Below are positions 22,001 to 33,600 of a stretch of 34,203 nucleotides of DNA, in pieces (position 1 is the first letter of the stretch; every line of letters starts with the position of its first letter). The stretch is from Pigoraptor chileana. Taxonomy: Eukaryota > Opisthokonta > Filasterea. The position numbers and the translations under genes were made by a program. Where the stretch lies: contig CALSCR010002671.1 of NCBI GenBank assembly GCA_943704495.1, positions 1 through 34,203 on the forward strand. Direction: 5' to 3'. The notes beneath the pieces are model-generated. The model saw only the letters and a list, made by a program, of their open reading frames with translations, had not been told where the DNA came from and searched no databases.

Positions 22001-25000
22001 CAAGTGTCGGATGTAGACGGGCATAATACCACCGCCGCCCTCGCTGGCGGTTTCCTGTACTCGGAGAGTGGCGCTACAACACGGCTGTCGCGAGTGACCT
22101 TGCCTTCCAGCTCCTCTATTGGAAATGGAGGGTTTGCGGCTGTGACTGGGTCGAGCGTGTTTGCCATCGACACATCGAAGCTTACGAACACTCGCGCGTC
22201 AGCAAGCGGTGGGTTCATATTTGCATCGGATTCAGCCCGCGTGACGACAAGTAACATCACTGTCGAGGGTGCTGAGGCAGAAGACGGCGGCGCATTGTTC
22301 CTGTCAGGTGGCGCGTGGCTTGGAGTGACAAAGTCCTCGTTCTCTGCCTGTGCTGCGCGTGCATCCGGGGGATGGGCGTCCTTGTCTGCCACCTCTGTTC
22401 TCAATGCGACGGAGACGACATTGACAAACTGCACATCATCCACTTTTGGTGGGGCGATCGCAATGGTGGGTGCGTCCATTGCAAGTCTCGTCAACGTGTC
22501 GGCAGCCGCAGCCACGAGCGGGACAGATGGCGGCTTTGCGTCGCAATCGGGCCGGTCGCAGTTGAGCATCACGGACTCTGATTTCGAAGGGATGACCGCC
22601 ACGAGTGGCAATGGCGGGTTTGTGAGTATGGCGGGAAGCGTAGTCGCACGCATTTTGCGGGTGACAGCTCGTCGCATGTATGCTAGCGGTGTGGGTGGCG
22701 TTATTGGTGCAACTGGCATGACGGCACAGTCGCAGCTACATGTGGATGAGTGCCTATTTGAAGACAGTGTCAGCCGCTTTTCGGGCGCATTTGTTGTCAT
22801 CGCCGGGCATTGTGACGCCAATGTCACACACACGCAAGTTGTGCGTGCAGTGAGCGACCATGGCGCACCTGGGGTGCTGTTGCGTGGATCCGCCCGCCTT
22901 GCGATGAAGGATGTTCATATGTTTGACGTTCGGCGGCGCGCAGAATATGCAGGAGAGGGATGGATGTCAGCCGTCCCTGAAGCTGTCGCCGCTCTCTCAG
23001 ACGTCACCTGCAAAAACTGCACCGAGTCGTCCCTTCTGGACAGCACATTTTCGATATCTGCTCATTATCCGCCTAAAGATGTGCACGTGACTATACTTCT
23101 TCCAACCCCCGTCATGACAGCGGCCGCCATAGCTATCGAAAGCAGGAATGCATATGGATACATCAATCTGATACTTCAGAGATCAAGCATGCGTGTGAAA
23201 AACACGGCGCTTTGGGGTCAACTGGTCATGGAGGACATGGTGTCGGTGCGAGTCGAGCGCGAGGGACGCGCAGTCTTCGATACTGTGCGGGTTGTCAATT
23301 CCGATGTGACCATCGAGGGAGAGGCGCAGTTTGTCCGCACCGATTTCGTCGATGGGCAAGTGCGTCTCCTTGGCCAGGGCGTGCTTTACTGCGCAGAGTG
23401 TACGTTCACGCACACGGCATCCCTCACACAACGGCGCCGTGCAACCTCAACCACAAATGGCGGAACCACTTCACCACTTATTATCCTCGAGGAGATGGCA
23501 TCGGCCTGGCTGACGAACGCTGTTGTCCATGGCGCGCACGTCACAGGCAATGGCGGGTTCGCTCTCATGCGAGACTCGTCACTGCTCCGCATGGATGGTG
23601 GGCGCGTTGAGGCGACGTCCTGCAGTGGCGATGGCGGCCTTGTTTATGCAGAGGCGCCGCTCACCGGAGAAGGCTCACAATACATTTCGCTGAATGGGCT
23701 TCACATTCGCTCCGCAAGTGCAGATGGAAACGGCGGCATTTTGTCACTGACGTCCAACTCGGCGGCTTTCATCAAAGACTGCACTCTGGAAGTCGAGTCC
23801 GTCGCGGGAAAGGGAGGCGGCGCCTTCCACATGATGGACACGGCGTCGCTCACCATCACCAACAGCAGCTTTGCATCGAGTCGCGCGGGCAGGGTCGGTG
23901 GTGGATTCCTGTCTGGGACGGGGTCTGTGACTGCAATGATTGCGTCCGTGGACGTCAGGCGTGCCGTGTCGGATGGTGCGGGCGGTTTTGCAAGCTTGGC
24001 TTCCTCTGCTTCGAATCTGGAACCCAGCCTGACTGCGGTAGGGCTCACAGTTGGCTCGTCGCAGGCGGGCTCCAATGGGGGCGCATTTTACGTTGCAGGT
24101 GCACTTGTGAGGGTGACTGACAGTTTCTTTGAGTCGGGATACGCGCGAATGTCGGGTGGTCTTGTACATTTGGCGGGAGAGATCCCGTCGAATGTGCGTT
24201 TCATCAGCAGTGCTTTTGCAAATTTCAGCAGCGGATTCCGTGGAGGGCTTGTAAGTCTGATGGACGAATCGACGTTTGCACTGGATGGCTGCAACGTCAC
24301 AAACATTGCCAGCGTCGTGTATGGAGGTGCCGTGGTCGTTGCAGGCGGGAGTGCTGCGATTGTGGATTGTGCGTTCCGGAACACCCTAAGTTTGGACGGC
24401 GGCGGGGGTTCTCTACTGGCGCAATCCGGGACTCTGACAGTTGTGCGCAGCTCGTTCAAGGACACGACGGCTGCGCTGAGTGGGGGTGGATTCCTTCTTG
24501 CCCAGGCTGTCGGGGAGGTGACGTTGCGTGATGTGCTTGTCGAAAACAGCAGCGCTGATAACGCAGGTGGCGGTGTGTTTTCGCTGTCGGGTCTCGCTCT
24601 CCTCCGCGCCACGCGTGTTACTGTGCGTAATGGTGTGTGCATGGGATCTGGTGGTGTGCTTAACATTGACGATCGTGCAGTGGCACATTTTGACAGCCTG
24701 TCGGTGATTCTGTCGTCTGCCCTTACTGGCAACGGTGGTGCGATTGCCTGCATGGGACGGAGTGCGGTCTTTGTGGCCAACGCAACGCTCATGGACAATC
24801 ATTCATTCGAATTTGGAGGCACAGTCTCCGTCAGCTCAAATGCGCAGTTTTCTGCCACTGGAGTGAATATTGCACGAACCGCCTCTTTCTCAGGCAGTGG
24901 TGGCGCAGTCGCACTCCAGTCCAACTCGCGCGCCATCTTCGCCGATGTGGTCATTGTGAACGCAACAGCAAAACAGTTCGGGGGAGTGGTGTATGTTGGC

Positions 25001-27565
25001 GACACATCAGTACTGGATACCGTGCGACTGTCGTCCACTGCCTCTCGCGCCACAGAGGGTGGATTTGTGTTTGTCGGGGAGGGCGCATCTGCCCGCGTGA
25101 CAAATAGTACTGTGCTTGGTGCCACTGCGGCTGCCAACGGCGGCTGTTTTTACCTCGCGACATTGAACGTGACTATTCGCCACGGCCGTTACTCTGGCTG
25201 CCATGCATCCGGGTCAAAGTCGACGTATGGGCAAGGCGGGTTTCTCTACTCTACATCCACACCACCCTCGGCGACCACAGACGTCCTCCTGGCGGCCGTC
25301 GACGTGGATGACTCATTCGCCTCGTCGGGACCGGTTGTGTTTTCCCAGAGCACCTTGGACCTGTCACTCCTTGATTTCACTTCAACCGGGTCACGCGATA
25401 CGCTGTTCAGTGACGGCAACGTTACGTTTACGTCTCCGCCAACCCAACTGCGGCTGCGCTTTGCGGGTGTCGCCTCAAATGAGTCGTCGCTCCTGTCGAC
25501 TGTTGCAACTGTCACATCCGGGTCATCGCTTCCCGCCATGAATGTGACCCTGCTGGATGCATACGGCCAGGCCGCCTTCTCGTCGCCTGCACTGCCACTG
25601 GCCATCCGTCTCACAGTGATGGAGGCCAATAGCACATGCAAGCTCGCTGGCGACCTCACGCGCACATTTCTGCTCTCGTCTGGTGCCGAATTCAGCAACA
25701 TTCGGATATCGTCCAGGACAGTGCCGACGCAGTGCACGCTTGGGCTGATTCCCGACAACTTTCTGTACGAGAAGACCCTTGCGCTATTTACATCGACGCT
25801 GCGGGTGGTGCGCATCACGCCTTGCTCTGTCGGCACCGAGCTTGTACCCGACAGTGTACAGGCGGGCATGTTTTCCTGTGTGGCTATTGCCGGCGAGGGT
25901 GTTGGGGGGCCAGTGCAGTCGTCGTCAAGCAGCTCGATTGCCGTGATTGTTCCTGTGGTCGTGGTGGTTGTGTGCGTGTGCACGCTGGTTTGTGTAGTTG
26001 CGTTTGTGTGGGTTCGCAAGAATCGGCAGCGGTGGAACCAGAAGCAGATGAAGGACTTTGCGCAGCACGTGCAGTCGAACATGCCGGCCCTCATTGACCG
26101 CGAGATACCACGGACGAACATTGAACTGCAGGATGTGCTCGGAGAAGGAGCATTCGGTGTTGTATACCTTGCGCAGGTGCGTGGTGTCATGCTGGCGGAT
26201 GGTTGCCGGCATTTGCTATGTGCTGACTGTTTCACTGTGTTTCTTTCGATGTATCACATTGTCGATTGTGAATGCTGCATTTTCGGGTGAATGCGTTGCC
26301 GTTGAATATTGGTTAGTGCAGTGCGGACACTTTCCCATGGCTGCACACACACGGCACGATCACCCACGGCACACATCTTCATTCTTGCATTCTTGATTTC
26401 CACTGCTGCTGTTTCCATAGGTTCTGTTGGGTGATCGCATCCGGGTCTGCGCGTGCAAGGCACTCAAGCCGGGCGCTGCGGTGGACCAGCGCATAGAGTT
26501 TATATCGGAAGCTCAGGTAAAGTGCTGTCGGAGTGCCAATGGCTTGCATATTTGGTTTCTGTGATTCACTGATATGTAGTGTGCTGCTGCTCAGTACCTG
26601 TCAGGGTGGAACGTATGTTGACTGGCGTTGGTTGTTTGAGGTCTCCAGCTTTATGTGTTCAGCTTGAGCTGCGTTCATCACATATTGCGACTCCACTAAT
26701 CCTGGCTCTGCTGCACATGTACGTTACGTCGGTGGTTGACTCGTGACGTAACCCTATGTGGCATGCTGCAGATAATGATGGACCTCAACCACCCGAAGCT
26801 GGTCAATCTTGTCGGCGTGTCCATGGCCGTCGAGCCAATGCTGTGAGTACTTGTTGCTTGTTATTTCAGTTGCAGGGCTGGCGAGTGAAAGGAGACCGGT
26901 ATCATTTTGAAAATAGCCTGATTCCGAAATGGTTTGAAAAATACGCGCATTTCAAAGAAATGAACCATCGGCTCTCCTGATCATGACCTCTGCATATCAG
27001 CATTGTTCTTGAGCACGTGACACACGGGTCGCTCAAGGTGTTTCTGCAGAAGATCGACCAGCATCGTCACGGTGGTCAATCGGTTGCATATGGGCCGGTG
27101 TTCCAGCGCTTTGCACTTGACGTTGCCGAGGGAATGGAATTTCTGTCGTCCAGGAAGGTCGTACACAAGGTGAGCCCAATGCATGTGACCCATCAATGGA
27201 GTGTCATGCATGGGCACCGAGAGCGTTCTTTATTGTGAGCCAAAATCCCCCCCCCCCCCCTGGTCCAATGCGCTTAACCGCCCGTATATCGACAATCCGC
27301 CCTATTCGACGCGGTGATCGGGCTCCCATTATTTCTCTGTGCAATTGAGCCGAGTACACTCTTATTAGTCGATGTGCAGCCCATCACGGCTGCCCCAGCT
27401 TCACTTTAGGCCGCAGTCCGAGGAGTTTTTCCTATTTGCTTCTGCAATGAATGGCCTCTAATCCGCGTAATGGACTGCGACATGCTTCGTGTTTGTGTGC
27501 TGCAGGATCTTGCAGCGAGAAATGTGCTCATATCCAGCGATTTGTTTGGCGAGTACGTTGCAAAG
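19043..27565 (+). CDS. Receptor tyrosine kinase with giant beta-helix ectodomain; kinase domain ends before DFG
   Basis: Exons 19043–26176, 26421–26516, 26772–26842, 27001–27169, 27506–27565; about 2,510 residues to the last kinase exon. An N-terminal hydrophobic segment (KILVLAAIIYILSC) acts as signal peptide. Residues ~130–2250 are repeated beta-helix coils of the pectin-lyase/polymorphic-outer-membrane-protein type, with GG-hydrophobic turns (GNGGFVSM, GGAIAMVG, GGFLYSES) every 20–30 residues. A membrane helix at 2299–2323 is followed by VRKNRQRW. The kinase N-lobe shows the Gly loop GEGAFG (2367–2372), beta-3 Lys2391 in CACKALK, and alpha-C Glu2408 in SEAQIMM. Then come LNHPKLVNLVGV, a hinge-like VLEHVTHGSL, and the catalytic loop HKDLAARN (2489–2496), with Lys replacing the usual Arg and an intron between HK and D. 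LAARN marks a tyrosine kinase rather than a TKL kinase. The last exon ends VAK, exactly where (V/S)DFG should follow. No DFG, APE or C-lobe exon is found downstream. The product would span the plasma membrane and relay an unknown extracellular signal. Confidence 0.85.
27170..27505 (+). other. Long intron splitting the HKD motif of the kinase, with a C homopolymer
   Basis: The intron joins ...VVHK to DLAARN... in phase 0 (CACAAG|GTGAGC; TGCTGCAG|GATCTT). It is longer than the neighbouring kinase introns and contains a C run at 27247–27260. No coding segment is seen. Confidence 0.65.
27247..27260 (+). repeat. 14-base C homopolymer
   Basis: Fourteen C between CAAAAT and TGGTCC, inside the intron 27170–27505 of the kinase gene. 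Confidence 0.9.
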
Positions 27566-27627
27566 GTCAGAGTGATTTGAGTGACGGTTTTGAACTTTGA
27601 TGGTCGTAGCTTGTGTGTGTCTTTCAG

Positions 27628-30600
27628 CAGGCTGAAGGTGCAATCAGGGCTGCAACTGTCTCCGAGTCTATTACTCCCCAGATCACGCCCTTCCATTCAA
27701 CCTTCACTATTTCTATTTATGACGTGTCGTATGAGGTAACTCACTTGTCAACCAATTTTTATGACACTCCTTTTCGGTCTATGTGGAGACGCTCTGCTGA
27801 GTTTTTTTCCGACCCTGTCGAGTTTGTTGCAAAAAACTGTCCAAGGTATGGTATTGCATCCCCGTACGTGCTCCAGGTTCATGTGGCAGGCATTGCAGCT
27901 GCGTTAGTGTCACTGTATGGTTTTCAAATCGGGTTCTCTCGGTGTGAAGTTGTGCCAGAGATGATTTCGTTGGAAGTATCTACGGATTTTGTGACCTACA
28001 TACCTTGGTATCAGCTGACCGTTGATGAGATGGGAAGACACTTGCTCTCCGAAGGGGACCAACTGTTTACAATCTCCAACATTCCAATTGGTGCGCGTAC
28101 GGTGAGGGCAACCATGACCAAATTTGCAGCTGTGCGTTCCCAGTTTTCAAATAACTGCCCCCCAGCATCATGTCCCACAGGTCTGGCCTGGGAACAGATG
28201 ATCCGTGATCCTGGGTACATTGCGTTTGCATGCATTGGGGTTGAATGGATTGATACAAGAGCTGTGAACAAAGTTACGGATCCGTTTGGGGTGGCATTTG
28301 CTGCCCAGTGCACCATCTCGTTGAATACCTTGGGTGAAGGTATGTTCTACTGTATTGAGACGATTTTTTCCCAAACTTTTCCAGTCTCTTGTGAGATTTG
28401 TCTCACTTTATCCGATCATGCACCACTCCCCACCCGCACCCCCACCTCATACTATTGTTCGCAGCAATCCCTGCAAGGTGTGGTGATGGAGTTCGCCACT
28501 CATGGGAAGGATGTGACGATGGTAATTCCGTTAGTGGTGATGGATGCTCTGCAGAATGCAAAATCGAGTCAGGGTATATATGCCCGATATCAAATCACAT
28601 GTGCCTCGTCACGGGTGAGTTGTGTGATAGTTGTCACGCTGCTGCCAATGGCTATGATTGTTTTGCGTCCTTCGATCGAGACATTCTTCTGATATTGTAC
28701 GTTGATGGACTTCTTTTGTGCAGATTCGGGTTTGACTCGGATAGTAGCGTCTGTCAGTAGTCTTAGTGGTGTGTTTGATGCACTGTTTTCTGCTCAACGA
28801 GCTGTTGACGGAATGATCGATAATTTGCCGTGGTTGTTGCCTGACGGCATGCCTGGATATATTATTGTTGATCTCCGCGATACATATGTGGTGCAAAGGC
28901 TCACATTGTACAATACGCGGTACAACGGGCGGGGAGCTGCCGATATCAGGTGAGCATATGCCGGACTGAATATGTGTCATGTTGCATTTGTCTGATCCGA
29001 TATCAGGAATTGGTTATGAAGCCTTTCTGATGAACTACCGCATTGTCGCGCTGCAGGGTTGCATGCTACCTGACGTTTTGGGACATTGGCAACCTTGGGT
29101 TGGCCACGTATGCGACTAGCGCGACGGTCCCTCTAGATTCGGTCAGGGTATTATCCCCAAATTCCCCCCGCGTCCGATACATTCGGATTGACATTGATAC
29201 TTTTTATGGCAATGGCGGCGGTCTCTCCGAGATAGTAGTAAATGGAGAACCGACCAGTGCTTTGCCGACGGATAATTGGGCTATGCTAGATGGTAAGCTA
29301 TCATTCACTTGACTAAATTTGCGTATGCCTGTGTGTGCGCCATGAACAAACGTAATCCTTATTTCTGACTCCAAGATTCATCTCAATCCTCACAGCCATT
29401 CATCTTCAATGGACAGCCCGCTACAATGGTGCAGTTGTGTGTGATCAGCTTGTGGACACCTTCGAAACGGTGGACATTGATTGGTGTGGTGTGCTGCCAA
29501 ATGGCATGACAAACTTTCGGGCCACGGCCAAATGGGTGGAAATGAACCCCAGGGGTGAGACGTGGGGGCTGCATGTGGAGCTGCCGCTCAACTTTACCGG
29601 CAGTATCTCGATTGGAGGTCAAAATTGGACCAGTCAGATAGTTGCGGGAATTCCAACGTGGTCTGCCTCTTATTCCAACCAAACTGCTTGGTCAGATACG
29701 TGTCCATTGGGATCCTCTGGCTTTGTAGGCACAAATGTCAGGTGCGAGATGGTCTCTTATAACAATGTGTTTACTCACACTTCTTTGAGACTGTTGAGCG
29801 GTGCACAAATGCTCATTGTAGAGGGCGCTGGCTATTTTGGCCAGTTGAAGATTCATTTTGCGAGGTTGGACGAGGCTCTCCATCCTCTTGCTACTTGTGA
29901 GCTGAAATCTGCCGTTGGTGAGTTACCAAGGGCTGCGCTTAATGTTCCAATTGATTCAGTTTATTGTTTTGGGGTTGTGCACCAACATAATTTCTACAAC
30001 ACCTTTCAATCTACCCAGGGTATGGGGCCAAGTGCGGTGATTCAATTCTTCAGGCTGACGAGGAGTGTGACGACGGTAATCGGGTTGGCAATGACGGGTG
30101 CTCTGCCTCGTGCAAACTCGAGCATGGCTACGGCTGCGTTTTCAATGCCAGTGGAGCTTGCTCTTTGCCTTTCGTCACAGGTACAGTGTGTTTTTCTTTG
30201 TTACGGTAGTTTTCATATGCGCTTCCGGATTATACAAAACGGGATCACTAATTGTTCTATGACAAATGGTATTGCGCATGCAGCGCTGGTACCAATTTCA
30301 CACCGGGCCGGTTTTCAAGTACCCGGTTCGCCAGTTGCCAGTGGCTCCCTGAGTACTTTTTTTTCCGCAGACAATGTTATTGATGGACAGACGTCTTGCG
30401 TTTCCAAATGCCGTCCGTGGCTTTTGCCAAGCAATACCACTGGGTGGCTTTACATTCAATTTAGTAATCCACAGGATATAATGAGGATCACGTTGTACAA
30501 CTCTGGTATGCCAAGTCAAGCAACAAAAGATTATCGGTGGGTGTGGGTGTGTGTTAGGTATAATGTCAGCTTTCATTGCTGTTGTTTCAAAATGCCTGCA

Positions 30601-33600
30601 CATCACTAAAGCGACTGAGTCACTCATTTGTCTTTCCTTTTTCTGGCCAACAGGATCTTTGTGCAAGAGGGCAAGGAATGGGTGTTTGTAGATGGAGGCA
30701 TGATGATTGTGGGAGGCTCTGTTGTTACTCACCTCACTACACACAATGTTCAGGCCGTGAATATTACCATTGACTCGTTCTTCGGGTATGGAGGGGGGTT
30801 GGAAGAAGTCGAGATATTTGACAAAGGTGGGGGGGGTGAGATTGTCTTGCATATTTGTTCGATTTTGGGCAGACGGGTCAAAACCAAATCACGTTGTTCC
30901 TGAAATCTCACTTCTGCGCCGTGTTTTTTTATTCAAAATTGCAGATTTTCCGATAATCCATCCACCGGGGCCATATGCAATGGACATTGAGCCCAACACA
31001 GCCTTGATACTTCGAACCACAAATCCGTCATTCAGTTGGAATGCAACTTCGACAATTGGGTCCAAAAACGGAAATGTGAATGAGGACGACGGCGAACTGA
31101 ATGGCTCCGACAATGTTCCAACTCGCCTAAGCTTTTCCGTTGTCATGTGGATACTTCCGTCTTTGCCAGATGGCATATTGTGGTCCTCCGACACTGTTGC
31201 TGCTGGAACTCATTCACTTGCCCTTGAAAGCGGCATCCTTGTTGCAACACTTTCTAGGGGGGCAAACAATCCTGTGGTTGTCCGCTCAACAGTGGCACTA
31301 TCATTAGATGTTTGGTCCTGTGTTGCACTTGTTGTTGTGGACAACGGTACAAGTGCCATATTCACAAATGGCTATATGCAGGCACAGGCTGTGACAGTAG
31401 GCATCCTTGCACCACAAAGCAGTTGCACTTATGTTGGTGCGAGCGCCCTGATGGCACAATCGCACACGTGCCCGATGAAATTGTACAGATTCGTGCTCCT
31501 CAATGGGGCTCTATCACCTGCAAATGTGCAGGACATTGTCATTTCAAAGACCGCAACACCACTGCCCGTCGTTGCAAGTGCAGACTTCACAAATGTTAGA
31601 GAGATTTTTGGGGCTGTGCAACCGGGTATCATAGGTGCTGGTGGGCTGGTGTTATTGCCAAAATTTCGCCATGTTGTTGATGTGACCGTCTCACGTTTTA
31701 GCGGCCAATCTTACCTTCGAACCACATGGAGCCCTGATATGAGCTACGTTTCAATACGGCTGTCTGTAAATGTGATGCTCAACAGTCCCAAAGGGAGACT
31801 CTTCTCCATTCAACTTCCGGACCCAACGGATTCTACGCCGGCATCTGTATTGTTGGTAGCGTGCAATGTTGAGGATGCCATGCTGCAAATTGTGTTTTCA
31901 AATCGCGTGGTGTGGAAAGTGCCGTATACGTTTCCGCTGAACGAATTTTGGATGATATCAGTTGAAATGAGTCAAAACGTGACTCGCTTATTTGTCAATG
32001 ACCCGCTCACTCCTCTGTTTGTATATGCTTCCGGATTCGGATTAGAAAAACTGTCATTCGGAACATTGTTCCTTGGCTCAGGATCTGGCAGCCCGTCAAT
32101 TGACATGAGCATAATTTCACTGAAATGGGAGGGGAAGGTGGCGCTGGTTGGAGTTTGGAAAGAGATCTATGGCGGCAGCATTTTCCTGACAACAAGAACA
32201 ACATTTAGTAAATACCCAGTGACTGACACTGCGCCGTTCTTGATAACAACTGAAGGGTGGACACACACGGTCTGGGGAGTGTTGGAAGGCCAGAATGTCA
32301 CCAACAGCCACGACATATCAAGCAGAGGTTCTCCAGGGGACCGGCCTCCCGAAGACTTTCCCTGCGACATGATGGCAGCATCAAAAAATGGTATTCCGAT
32401 CTCTTCCATGATAACCGAGGCTGGATCTCGCTCAATGGGAATTCTCCTTGACAGAAATGTTGAAGTTGAGGCAGATTATAGCTATACTTTTTTCAGCCCA
32501 GACATAGCATCTGCAGAGAGTGCGGTTGCAGAGCTTTCCTTCGTTGGCCGGAATCAAGTAGCTGCATATATGTGTCTCCCAAAGAGTGGGTCTTACAGAG
32601 AGAAAGGTTTTTGGCCAACGGTGGGTCACGTCCGCTTCACTTCGAACAGCCTGCCCCTGGCCGAACCAATTGCATATGTCGTCGGCGTACCGGGATCACA
32701 TACGGTGAGCCATTTTTTAATATGTTCAGTTAGTTGCAAGCTGTATATGCCAATTGCAAGTTCATTTATCTGCCGTGCTGTTAGTGTCAATGTCGGATGT
32801 ACATGTACCTGCCAGTGTGTTTGTTGTGGAACTGTAGTTTGGAATTATTAGACTGAACTTGAATGCACTTATTGGGTTGCTGGATTGCCGTGGCTGTACA
32901 TGTAGTGCCAGTGTACATCGGGTCGTGTTTCCACATGACAGCTGCAGAAACACCGTCGCGATCGGTTATAATAGCGGAGAGCAAACTGATATTGCATTGA
33001 CTAATCATGACATTTCTCTTACTTGTTTTTTTTGTTTTGTTTTTTGGGCGTGCAGCCTGCTGTCATGCGTCTCAAGCTCCTCGACTCAAACACACATCGT
33101 GGTTTTGCTGCACAAGTTATTGCTCAGGTGGACACTTCATCATTCAAAAATGGCGTGAATTCAAAGAACTTGGGTCTTACATGTGACCGAACCGACATGG
33201 ACTGTCTGGATTCATTGACATCGTATTCGCTGACAACAATTGTTACTGACATTTGTCCTTGCCGCAATGGCGGATATTGTTCTAATTATTTCTTTGACAC
33301 TTTAAGTGAGCTCCCACAACGTGTTCTCTCCAAATGTGCATGCACACCTCCTTTTGGTGGAGAGCTCTGCAAGGACATAGTCGAACATGGTAAGTCATCC
33401 CACACTTGTATCAAATCCTCTGTTCAGCCGAGGTCTGTCTGCAATTGTTGGTATGATTGTGCCGGCAAATTTAAATTAGTATTCGGTGCGCCGGTGTGAC
33501 ATCAGGGGATGTATCATACATAGGTATTTGTCATGGTCATTTAAAATTGAAGATAGGCCATGAGTGCAGCCGAGCACATGTGTACATCATGCGATTAATG

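Noticed and set aside
21940-22833. 297-codon minus-strand ORF inside the beta-helix exon
   Set aside because: It is an antisense shadow of repetitive coding sequence, with Ala/Pro/Thr composition typical of such mirrors.
25246-26235. 329-codon minus-strand ORF opposite the receptor kinase exon
   Set aside because: It is a shadow of the beta-helix exon in a GC-rich frame with no domain. The plus-strand frame has signal peptide, membrane helix and kinase motifs.
27566-27627. Possible DFG remnant in the intron after the kinase exon (GATTTGAGTGACGG)
   Set aside because: No frame gives (V/S)DFG followed by an open activation loop, and the segment has stops in the relevant frames. The resemblance is too short to claim.
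27781-28339. Independent start of the adhesion gene at an in-frame Met (MWRRSAEFF)
   Set aside because: No signal peptide follows, the frame is open and similar upstream, and a secreted domain array would be expected to begin with one. A start elsewhere or a fusion is more likely.
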